From: Candidatus Campbellbacteria bacterium RIFCSPLOWO2_02_35_12
GTDB lineage: Bacteria > Patescibacteriota > Minisyncoccia > Phycocordibacterales > UBA2163
DNA: 21,242 nucleotides
Direction of reading: 5' to 3'
Assembly: GCA_001774455.1 (NCBI GenBank)
Contig: MFAC01000027.1
Coordinates: 1 to 21,242, forward strand
This document shows positions 16,473 to 21,242 of the stretch, piece by piece. Position 1 is the first letter of the stretch. Each line of letters begins with the position of its first letter. The position numbers and the translations under genes were made by a program. The notes under the pieces were generated by a model. The model did no database searches and was not told where the DNA came from. It saw nothing but the letters and a program-made list of their open reading frames with translations.

Positions 16473-16500
16473 TTGACAAAATATATGATAATGTTAATAT
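16473..16500 (+). promoter_or_regulatory. Consensus sigma-70-type promoter of the cysteine-rich protein gene
   Basis: A perfect TTGACA (16473-16478), a 16-nt spacer and TAATAT (16495-16500). Transcription would start near 16507, leaving a leader of about 40 nt. That leader contains GTTAAACATT (16522-16531), also present in the palindrome downstream of the gene, and a strong Shine-Dalgarno. Confidence 0.65.
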
Positions 16501-16533
16501 CACTATCAGAAAAAATAGTCCGTTAAACATTTT

Positions 16534-16543
16534 TGGAAGGAGG
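16534..16543 (+). promoter_or_regulatory. Strong Shine-Dalgarno (GGAAGGAGGA)
   Basis: GGAAGGAGGA ends 5 nt before ATG 16549. It is the strongest ribosome binding site in the window; most other genes show none. Confidence 0.75.
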
Positions 16544-16548
16544 AAGAA

Positions 16549-17145
16549 ATGAAGATTTATGAAATACCTATAATTGTTCGTTATACATACATAGGAAGTG
16601 GGGATTATGAAAAATTCTTTCCTTTTAAATCAAAATATTTAGTAATAAATAATTTAGGAATTATTGTTTATTACGACGAAGAAAAACAACTGGAAATATT
16701 GCGAACAAAAGAAGACCTCAAATTTTTTGAAGAAAAAGGTCTCTGTTTTATTGAAGCGGAGGACCACCGAGAAGCCATAATAAAGTTTTTTTTAGAAAAT
16801 AAAGAAACAGCAATCGGTGGTAATAGATTAAATTCAAGGGCGGTATATATAAACAAAAAGGAAATAATTTTAGAATTTCCTTTTTGCCCCCTTATACACA
16901 AAGATAAATACGGAATGTTTATTTGTGGTCTCCCGTCTCTTTGCGGAGGGACAGAAGGGGATTTTGGTATATGCGCTATTGAAAATAACGCGCCTCCGGA
17001 GGACTGCACTTTTGTATTTTTCAAGCACCGTTTTTTGGTAGATTATGAAAAATACGAAAGAGTTGCAGGTAGAGTGTTTGGCTTTAAAGTTTTAAGGTCA
17101 AACCAAGTAGAACCGGTAAAATTTCCACCAGTTTTAATAAAATAA
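16549..17145 (+). CDS. Hypothetical cysteine-rich protein with its own promoter and terminator
   Basis: A 198-residue soluble protein I do not recognise. The first half is mixed alpha/beta (IPIIVRYTYIG, YLVINNLGIIVYYDEE, LKFFEEKGLCFIEAEDHREAIIKFFLE). The second half is cysteine-rich: C113, C126, C132, C142 and C153, with H117, around FCPLIHKDKYGMFICGLPS, which may bind a metal or form disulfides. There is no signal peptide or membrane segment. Unlike its neighbours it has a consensus promoter, a strong Shine-Dalgarno and an intrinsic terminator. These suggest an independently expressed, perhaps acquired gene. Function unknown. Confidence 0.75.
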   Translation: MKIYEIPIIVRYTYIGSGDYEKFFPFKSKYLVINNLGIIVYYDEEKQLEILRTKEDLKFFEEKGLCFIEAEDHREAIIKFFLENKETAIGGNRLNSRAVYINKKEIILEFPFCPLIHKDKYGMFICGLPSLCGGTEGDFGICAIENNAPPEDCTFVFFKHRFLVDYEKYERVAGRVFGFKVLRSNQVEPVKFPPVLIK

Positions 17146-17160
17146 TAAATTTATAAAACA

Positions 17161-17187
17161 AAAGGGTCGAGCGATCGGCCCTTTATT
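17161..17187 (+). terminator. Intrinsic terminator after the cysteine-rich protein gene
   Basis: A 10-bp stem, AAAGGGTCGA (17161-17170) with TCGGCCCTTT (17175-17184), has one G-U pair and closes a GCGA tetraloop of the GNRA class. A short TTTATT run follows. It starts 15 nt after the stop codon. Confidence 0.7.
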
Positions 17188-17195
17188 ACGGACTA

Positions 17196-17228
17196 TAAAA
17201 TGTTAAACATTCAATGTTTAACATTTTA
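17196..17228 (+). repeat. 33-bp near-perfect palindrome (16-nt arms, one central base)
   Basis: The left arm at 17196-17211 (TAAAATGTTAAACATT) is fully complementary to the right arm at 17213-17228 around C17212. The inner GTTAAACATT recurs at 16522-16531 in the leader of the same gene. It may be a protein-binding dyad or a second weak terminator. Confidence 0.55.
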
Positions 17229-17255
17229 AATAAAAATTATTTGATATATTAATCT

Positions 17256-17359
17256 TGAATTACGAAATGCAAAAATTTACGGTCTATTTGAGCAAAAACA
17301 TTTAGAAGATAAAGAGGTTTTGCGAATCGAGGACCTAAATTTTTGCATTTCGTAATCCA
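17256..17359 (-). repeat. 104-bp palindromic repeat, copy 7 (core orientation B)
   Basis: Begins TGAATTACGAAATGC and ends GCATTTCGTAATCCA, with one C substitution in the last bases. Core ACGGTCTATTTGAGC to CGAGGACC is orientation B. Outer bases are AATCT on the left and TAGAT on the right. It lies between the cysteine-rich protein gene and tatD. Confidence 0.93.
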
Positions 17360-17417
17360 TAGATATTAAATGAAATTAAAAATAAAAGAAATAAAAAAAT
17401 CGGATAATATAAGGATG

Positions 17418-17447
17418 TTGTCATTATTTTATAAATTTTGATATATT
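17418..17447 (+). promoter_or_regulatory. tatD promoter, probably leaderless
   Basis: TTGTCA (17418-17423), an 18-nt spacer and TATATT (17442-17447). ATG 17455 follows after 7 nt, which supports this start over TTG 17446 or ATG 17449, both of which overlap or touch the -10 box. Confidence 0.5.
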
Positions 17448-17454
17448 GATGACA

Positions 17455-18372
17455 ATGAAATATAAATATTTTGACATACATTCGCATCTGAATTTTTCTG
17501 ATTTTAATGAAGACAGAGAGGAAGTTATAAAGAAAATGAGCGATGAAGGCATGGGAGCTATTTCTGTTGGCATTGATTTAGAGACTTCAAAAGAGGTCGT
17601 TGATTTGGCGGATAAATATGACAATATATTTGCAACTATTGGGCTACATCCGACCAAAACCTCCAGTGGAGGTTTTGGTCCCTCCAGTGGAGGTTTTGGT
17701 CCCTCCAGTGGAGGTTTTGGTCCCTCCAGTGGAGGTTTTGGTCCCTCCAGTGGAGGTTTTGGTCCAGACGCGCGAGAGAGTTTTAACAAGAAAAATTATA
17801 AAGAACTTGTAAAAAATAAAAAAGTCGTAGCGATTGGGGAATGCGGGCTGGATTATTATAGAATTAAAAATAATAAATCAGAAATTAAAAATACGCAAAA
17901 AGAAAATCTTGAAAGACAAATTCAATTCGCGCTTGAAAATGATTTACCTCTTATGCTTCATTTCAGACCGTCTGTAAAAACAATGGATGCCTATATGGAC
18001 GGCCTTGATATTTTAAATTCTTACGCGAAAAATCATGGAGAGAAACTTCGCGGAAACACGCATTTTTTTGCCGGAGATTTAGATACGGCAGGGAAGTTTC
18101 TAAATATTGGATTTACACTTTCTTTTACCGGAGTAATCACTTTTGCCGATAATTATGATGAAATAATAAAATATACTCCGCTTGATATGTTGATGTCAGA
18201 GACCGATTGCCCGTTTGCGGCGCCGTCTCCTTTTAGAGGAAAGAGATGCGAGCCGCTTTATATAAAAGAAATAGTAAAAAGAATTTCAGAAATTAAAAGT
18301 ATAGAATACGAAAAAGTTGAAAAAACACTCGTGGACAATGCCTTTAAAATATTTTTTAAAAACAGGATTTGA
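17455..18372 (+). CDS. tatD: TatD family metal-dependent DNase with five-unit repeat insert
   Basis: TatD-type metal-dependent hydrolases act as DNases or on damaged or terminal nucleotides. From ATG 17455 the protein has 305 residues. Metal ligands and motifs are all present: D-I-H-S-H (H9, H11), IGLHP (H65), GECGLDYY (E129), LMLHFRPS (H169), THFFAGD (H203), SFTGVITF and SETDCPFAAPSPFRGKRCEP (D251). Residues 70-104 are five tandem SSGGFGP units inserted in the loop after GLHP. The core is otherwise intact, so the enzyme is probably active. It is followed by rpsF, whose promoter overlaps the tatD stop. Confidence 0.9.
   Translation: MKYKYFDIHSHLNFSDFNEDREEVIKKMSDEGMGAISVGIDLETSKEVVDLADKYDNIFATIGLHPTKTSSGGFGPSSGGFGPSSGGFGPSSGGFGPSSGGFGPDARESFNKKNYKELVKNKKVVAIGECGLDYYRIKNNKSEIKNTQKENLERQIQFALENDLPLMLHFRPSVKTMDAYMDGLDILNSYAKNHGEKLRGNTHFFAGDLDTAGKFLNIGFTLSFTGVITFADNYDEIIKYTPLDMLMSETDCPFAAPSPFRGKRCEPLYIKEIVKRISEIKSIEYEKVEKTLVDNAFKIFFKNRI
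17660..17764 (+). repeat. Five 21-bp tandem palindromic repeats inside tatD
   Basis: Five identical 21-bp units occupy exactly 105 bp. Each carries the palindrome CCTCCAGTGGAGG followed by TTTTGGTC. With the preceding bases, the first unit forms a 25-bp palindrome (17654-17678). The unit length is a multiple of three, so it adds seven residues (SSGGFGP) per copy without breaking the frame. No differences between units means recent expansion or homogenisation. Confidence 0.92.
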
Positions 18373-18397
18373 AATAATTTTTAATATGTGATATTAT
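18369..18397 (+). promoter_or_regulatory. rpsF promoter overlapping the tatD stop
   Basis: TTGAAA (18369-18374), a 17-nt spacer and TATTAT (18392-18397). The rpsF ATG lies 9 nt after the -10 box, so the leader would be only a few nucleotides. Confidence 0.55.
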
Positions 18398-18406
18398 ATT
18401 TTTAAT

Positions 18407-18979
18407 ATGATAGATGAAGTTATAAAAGAAGATATAGCGTCTGTTAGTGAAATAATCATAGAAAATGATTTTGAAACGCAGGTTTATGAACTTGGTTTTC
18501 ATATCATACCGTCAGTTGAGAAAAATAATATTGCCGATGAAATTGGTTCTATCAGGTCGGCTATTGAAAAACTCGGCGGTATTTTTGTCGCGGAAGAATT
18601 TCCAAAATTGATTACTCTCGCTTACACGATGACAAAAGATATTGACGGTAAACGATACAAATTTAATAATGCGTATTTTGGATGGCTTAAGTTTGAAATA
18701 GAAAAAGATAATATCATAAAAGTAAAAGAACTTATTGATTCCAACAATAATATCTTGCGATTTTTAATCATAAAAACCGTCAGAGAGTCAACACTTGCGC
18801 CAAAGGACGCCGTATTCAGCAAAGAAGGAGTTAAAAAATTAAAATATAATACTAATGACAGTAAGATTTTCAAAAAAGATGATAAAGATAAAGAAAAAAA
18901 AGATAAAATAAAGAAAAAAGAAGTTAAGATGTCGGAAGAAGAACTTGATAAGACAATAGAAAAATTAATAGCGGAGTAA
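18407..18979 (+). CDS. rpsF: 30S ribosomal protein S6
   Basis: This 190-residue protein carries the S6 core: YELGFHIIPSVEKNNIADEIGSIRSAIEKLGGIFVAEEFPKLITLAYTMTK, then YFGWLKFEIEKDNIIKVKELIDSNNNILRFLIIKTVRES (about residues 22-125). S6 binds the central domain of 16S rRNA with S18. The last 55 residues form a highly charged KDKEKKDKIKKKEVKMSEEELDK extension not found in classical S6 (about 100-135 residues). The first 20 residues are also extra. The order rpsF-ssb-rpsR is the common bacterial arrangement. Confidence 0.9.
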   Translation: MIDEVIKEDIASVSEIIIENDFETQVYELGFHIIPSVEKNNIADEIGSIRSAIEKLGGIFVAEEFPKLITLAYTMTKDIDGKRYKFNNAYFGWLKFEIEKDNIIKVKELIDSNNNILRFLIIKTVRESTLAPKDAVFSKEGVKKLKYNTNDSKIFKKDDKDKEKKDKIKKKEVKMSEEELDKTIEKLIAE

Positions 18980-19076
18980 AGCGTAAAATTAAAATTAAAA
19001 ACAAAAAGTATAATTAACAATAAAGAAATAAAAACAATATTATGGCAAATAAGTTTTAATCAATCAATGATATTTT

Positions 19077-19104
19077 TTGATAAAATTAAAATAATTATTA
19101 AATA
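19077..19104 (+). promoter_or_regulatory. Possible ssb promoter
   Basis: TTGATA (19077-19082), a 16-nt spacer and TAAATA (19099-19104). The AT-rich context makes such matches easy, so this is weaker than the other promoters. Confidence 0.3.
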
Positions 19105-19147
19105 TCGGTCGTTTTAATTTTTTATTTGAATGAGTAAATATAAAAAT

Positions 19148-19603
19148 ATGTATTTAAACAAAGCTTTGGTATATGGTAATTTGACAAGAGACCCAGAATT
19201 AAAATCTTTGCCTTCGGGCATTCAGGTTACGACTTTTTCTATAGCCACAAATCGCGTGTGGAAAGATAAAGACGGCGGGAAACAAGAGAGCGTGGAGTAT
19301 CATAATATAGTCGTGTTCGGCAGGCAGGCGGAGAATGTCGCTCAGTATCTTAAAAAAGGAAGCTCGGCGTTTGTTGAGGGGAGGATGCAGACAAGAAGTT
19401 GGGAGAGTGATGGGGTAAAAAAATACAGAACGGAAATAGTTGCAGATAGAGTTCAATTCGGACCAAGAAACGCGGGCGGAGGCGGAGGAGCCAAAACACA
19501 ATCCGCGGAGCGGGAGAAGACGGATAATACGGAGCAACAGACGCAATCTAACGATATTGAATACCCGGAAGATGATATTAAGCCCGAAGACATACCATTT
19601 TAG
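19148..19603 (+). CDS. ssb: Single-stranded DNA-binding protein
   Basis: This coats single-stranded DNA in replication, repair and recombination. The OB-fold is clear: MYLNKALVYGNLTRDPELKSLPSGIQVTTFSIATNRVWKDKDG, VEYHNIVVFGRQAENVAQYLKKGSSAFVEGRMQTRSWESDGVKKYRTEIVADRVQF. A flexible Gly/Gln-rich linker follows (NAGGGGGAKTQ), then an acidic tip ending PEDIPF, the partner-docking tail. ATG 19148 gives the family's usual MYLNK start (151 residues); ATG 19130 would add MSKYKN. It lies between rpsF and rpsR. Confidence 0.96.
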   Translation: MYLNKALVYGNLTRDPELKSLPSGIQVTTFSIATNRVWKDKDGGKQESVEYHNIVVFGRQAENVAQYLKKGSSAFVEGRMQTRSWESDGVKKYRTEIVADRVQFGPRNAGGGGGAKTQSAEREKTDNTEQQTQSNDIEYPEDDIKPEDIPF

Positions 19604-19648
19604 ATTTTTTAAAAAAAGATATTTACAATTTATAATTATTAATTTTCT

Positions 19649-19752
19649 TGAATTACGAAATACAAAAATTTACGGTCTAATTGAGCAAAAACATTTAGAA
19701 GATAAAGAATTTTTGCGAAATGAGAACCTAAATTTTTGTATTTCGTAATTCA
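19649..19752 (-). repeat. 104-bp palindromic repeat, copy 8 (core orientation B)
   Basis: Begins TGAATTACGAAATAC and ends GTATTTCGTAATTCA: the G-to-A change in the left arm is matched by C-to-T in the right. Core ACGGTCTAATTGAGC to TGAGAACC is orientation B. Outer bases are TTTCT on the left and TAGTA on the right. It separates ssb from rpsR and ends 21 nt before the rpsR ATG. Confidence 0.93.
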
Positions 19753-19773
19753 TAGTAATTTCCAAACAAAAAA

Positions 19774-19971
19774 ATGCAAAAATTTTTTTTAATAAATAAA
19801 ATAAAACATATTGATTATAAAGACACGGAACTTCTGAAAAGTTGTCTTAAAAATCACGGAAGAATAAATCAGCGAATAAACACGGGTGTGAGTGCGACAA
19901 ATCAACGCAAACTTGCTACGGCAATTAAAAGAGCGAGATTTATGGGGCTACTGCCTTATGTGATTAATTAG
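19774..19971 (+). CDS. rpsR: 30S ribosomal protein S18
   Basis: A 65-residue protein with the S18 hallmarks: [51 protein letters not shown], which matches the family pattern (ID.KD...L..f....GkI..rR.TG.....Qr.l..AIKRAR.mallPy). S18 forms a heterodimer with S6 on the 30S platform. Size is close to the usual 70-80 residues. There is no Shine-Dalgarno. Repeat copy 8 separates it from ssb, and no L9 gene follows. It converges with EF-P across a 48-nt gap. Confidence 0.96.
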   Translation: MQKFFLINKIKHIDYKDTELLKSCLKNHGRINQRINTGVSATNQRKLATAIKRARFMGLLPYVIN

Positions 19972-20019
19972 AACTCGTCTCAAAAATCTATTTCGCCCTC
20001 GCAATTTTTAAGATGGGTT

Positions 20020-20583
20020 TTAATTTACCCGCTCCGTATATTCTCCCGTTTCAGTGTTTACTCTTACAATATCTCCTTCGTTTATAAACAGCGGCGCGTT
20101 AATTACAGCTCCTGTTTCAAGTGTTATTTGTTTATTCGCGCCTTGCGCCGTATTTCCTTTTGTGGCTGGGGGCGCTTCCGTAACTTTCAAATCTGTTTTA
20201 ATTGGAATTTTGATGTCTATGATTTTTTCATTAAAAACCAATGCGGTTATTTCAGAATTCTCTTTTATAAATTTCATTTGTTCGCCGATAATTTCATTGC
20301 TTAAATTAAACCGTTTGCTTTTGTCATTCGCATCTCTAAACCAAAACTCTCCTTTATTGTTATAAATATAAACTATCGTCTCATTTTCTATGCTTGCTTC
20401 CTCTACATTATCCGATTGATGAAATGATTTCTCAATTACTTTTCCTGTAATTAGATTTTTTATTTTTACCTGATTTACTGGTTTTCTCTGTTGTTTTCTG
20501 AAAATATGGGAAGAAAGCGTCTCATACGGAGCGTTGCCAAGCGTGATAAATTTTCCTTTTGTTATTTCATTATAATTAAGCAT
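20020..20583 (-). CDS. efp: Elongation factor P
   Basis: EF-P relieves ribosomes stalled at polyproline. From the ATG at 20583 it has 187 residues: MLNYNEITKGKFITLGNAPYE (KOW-like N-terminal domain), VKIKNLITGKVIEKSFHQSDNVEEASIE, the OB domains, and the conserved end TGAVINAPLFINEGDIVRVNTETGEYTERV. An upstream ATG (20604) would add MWYNFIT, but it overlaps the -10 box, so 20583 is preferred. The tip of the first domain reads RKQQRKP. By ungapped alignment to E. coli EF-P, Q32 falls at the modified lysine (K34) with R33 and K34 beside it. No modification enzyme gene is in the window. Confidence 0.92.
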   Translation of the reverse strand: MLNYNEITKGKFITLGNAPYETLSSHIFRKQQRKPVNQVKIKNLITGKVIEKSFHQSDNVEEASIENETIVYIYNNKGEFWFRDANDKSKRFNLSNEIIGEQMKFIKENSEITALVFNEKIIDIKIPIKTDLKVTEAPPATKGNTAQGANKQITLETGAVINAPLFINEGDIVRVNTETGEYTERVN

Positions 20584-20592
20584 TGTAATAAA

Positions 20593-20620
20593 ATTATACC
20601 ACAAAAAAACAGGACATCAA
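20593..20620 (-). promoter_or_regulatory. efp promoter
   Basis: Read on the minus strand: TTGATG (20620-20615), a 16-nt spacer and a perfect TATAAT (20598-20593), 9 nt before the efp ATG at 20583. The leader would be 2-3 nt, so efp is nearly leaderless. Confidence 0.55.
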
Positions 20621-20743
20621 GGACATGTACAGTTAACCTTATGAGATGACATTCTGATAAGATTGGGGTGACAAAGGTTAATTATTAGAATTTATAAAGG
20701 CGAAAAGCCGAAAACAACATACTACGAACAAGAATCAAACGCC

Positions 20744-20790
20744 TATATATCTGGTCAAAATCAAAACCCGTCCAAGGACAGTCCTTGGAC
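20744..20790 (+). repeat. 47-bp direct repeat, unit 1
   Basis: Starts TATATATCTGGTCAAAATC and ends in the palindrome GTCCAAGGAC-A-GTCCTTGGAC (20770-20790). It is identical over 47 bp to unit 2 and is followed by AGGAAA, so it lacks the GGGTTTT half of the longer hairpin. Confidence 0.9.
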
Positions 20791-20796
20791 AGGAAA

Positions 20797-20843
20797 TATA
20801 TATCTGGTCAAAATCAAAACCCGTCCAAGGACAGTCCTTGGAC
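20797..20843 (+). repeat. 47-bp direct repeat, unit 2
   Basis: Identical to unit 1, offset by 53 bp. Here the palindrome is extended by GGGTTTT on the right, giving a complete hairpin. Confidence 0.9.
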
Positions 20844-20850
20844 GGGTTTT
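20816..20850 (+). terminator. Strong terminator-like hairpin, 17-bp arms
   Basis: AAAACCCGTCCAAGGAC (20816-20832) pairs perfectly with 20834-20850 around one central A. The A-tract on one side and T-tract on the other make it look like a bidirectional intrinsic terminator. No gene lies directly upstream on either strand, so what it terminates is unclear. Confidence 0.6.
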
Positions 20851-21086
20851 CTCAATAAAGCCCTTCAGTTATTATGAGTGCAAAATGTCCTTGTCTAAAA
20901 CACGTCTCTGATGAGCTGATGATAAGTTTTTGCAAGATATATACAGAAATCTATTGATTTTTTGCTATACCTGTCTGTAATATGGATGCCTTATGAGAGC
21001 AAGCGCGCTCGCAGTATATGAAGCAAAAATACCGAGGTTCTAAAAACAGCGAGGTTTAACCTTGATATTAATTTTGGTATTATTCT

Positions 21087-21189
21087 TGAATTACGAAACG
21101 CAAAAATTTATGGTCTGGTTGAGCAAAAACATTTAGAAGACAAAGAGGTTTTGCGAATAGAAGACCTAAATTTTATATTTCGTAATTTA
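21087..21189 (-). repeat. Palindromic repeat, copy 9 (103 bp, core orientation B)
   Basis: Begins TGAATTACGAAACGC and ends ATATTTCGTAATTTA, with one base deleted and two changed in the right arm, so it is the most worn copy. Core ATGGTCTGGTTGAGC to AGAAGACC is orientation B. Outer bases are ATTCT on the left and TAGTATTATATTA on the right. Confidence 0.92.
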
Positions 21190-21242
21190 TAGTATTATAT
21201 TACACTTTGAATTACAGGTTAAATTTTAATTCAAAATTACTA

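Larger units (their letters stand above)
20605..21086. other. Gene-free region with palindromes and a duplicated block
   Basis: About 480 bp with no credible gene on either strand. It holds TTAACCTT (20633-20640) and its inverse AAGGTTAA (20674-20681); CAAGGACAT (20618-20626) and its inverse ATGTCCTTG (20885-20893); two copies of a 47-bp block; and a strong terminator-like hairpin. A frame without a start codon is open at 20672-20911. The nested inverted repeats could be the worn ends of a small mobile element, but no transposase fragment was recognised. A TTGATT-18 nt-TAATAT promoter-like pair lies at about 20957-20986 with no gene after it. Confidence 0.5.

Noticed and set aside
19440..19748. 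102-codon plus-strand frame running from ssb into repeat copy 8
   Set aside because: It starts inside ssb in another frame and ends by translating the non-coding repeat; no family pattern.
20672..20911. 80-codon frame open across the duplicated 47-bp block
   Set aside because: No start codon near its beginning, the 53-bp repeat period would shift frame between units, and no motif was recognised.
20908..20915. CTGATGAG, the first core box of a hammerhead ribozyme
   Set aside because: No matching GAAA box and no flanking stems within a workable distance.
20605..21086. tRNA or tmRNA gene in the long gene-free region
   Set aside because: No T-arm GTTCRANNC box or acceptor stem was found by eye, and no tmRNA tag-like frame.
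167..21189. CRISPR array
   Set aside because: The 104-bp repeats are dispersed over 21 kb, differ in orientation and enclose genes, and the 47-bp units number only two. No cas genes are present.
1..21242. Alternative genetic code with TGA as glycine
   Set aside because: adk, the HExxH gene, the T4SS-like ATPase and tatD end naturally at TGA at family-appropriate lengths, and no gene needs in-frame TGA read-through.

Overview
The window looks like a chromosome segment from a Candidate Phyla Radiation (Patescibacteria) bacterium, most likely of the Parcubacteria type. This rests on several observations. The DNA is AT-rich. The ribosomal protein cluster runs rpsH-rplF-rplR-rpsE-rplO-secY-adk-map with no rpmD (L30) between rpsE and rplO, and L30 loss is a known CPR trait. 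Proteins are compact, ribosomal proteins carry lysine-rich tails, and few genes have Shine-Dalgarno sequences. A VirD4/TraG-like ATPase with a membrane-anchored Ig/DUF11-like protein beside it fits the same group. TGA serves as a normal stop (adk, the T4SS-like ATPase and tatD end in it), so this is not the recoded SR1/Gracilibacteria group. The lineage call is inference from gene content.

Layout. 1-5403 is the end of the spc-type ribosomal operon plus secY, adk and map. 5404-7196 is an accessory stretch: a 5'-truncated RelE/YafQ-like toxin remnant, a putative membrane-anchored HExxH protein and a small overlapping gene. 7212-12058 holds the VirD4/TraG-type ATPase and the Ig-like membrane protein. 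12265-16438 carries glycyl-tRNA synthetase, an AI-2E/PerM family membrane protein and methionyl-tRNA synthetase. 16549-17145 is an unrecognised cysteine-rich protein with its own promoter, strong Shine-Dalgarno and terminator. 17455-19971 holds a TatD-type nuclease, S6, SSB and S18. EF-P lies on the minus strand at 20020-20583. From 20605 to the end there are no credible genes, only palindromes, a duplicated 47-bp block and a repeat copy. No rRNA, tRNA or CRISPR array was recognised.

The most unusual feature is a family of nine dispersed palindromic elements of almost constant length (103-105 bp). All are intergenic, present in both orientations, and built from 24-bp terminal inverted arms around an asymmetric core. 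Five of the nine end within 25 nt of a downstream start codon. In one copy clearly, and probably in a second, the core is inverted relative to the conserved bases outside the arms, as if the inside can flip. A different palindromic unit of 21 bp is repeated five times in frame inside tatD, adding (SSGGFGP)x5. Several genes have a -10 hexamer exactly 7 nt before the start codon with no Shine-Dalgarno, which points to leaderless transcripts.

Together the genes cover core translation (ribosomal proteins, GlyRS, MetRS, EF-P, Map), protein export (SecY), nucleotide balance (Adk), DNA maintenance (SSB, TatD) and cell envelope or DNA transfer functions (the T4SS-like ATPase, Ig-like protein and HExxH protein).
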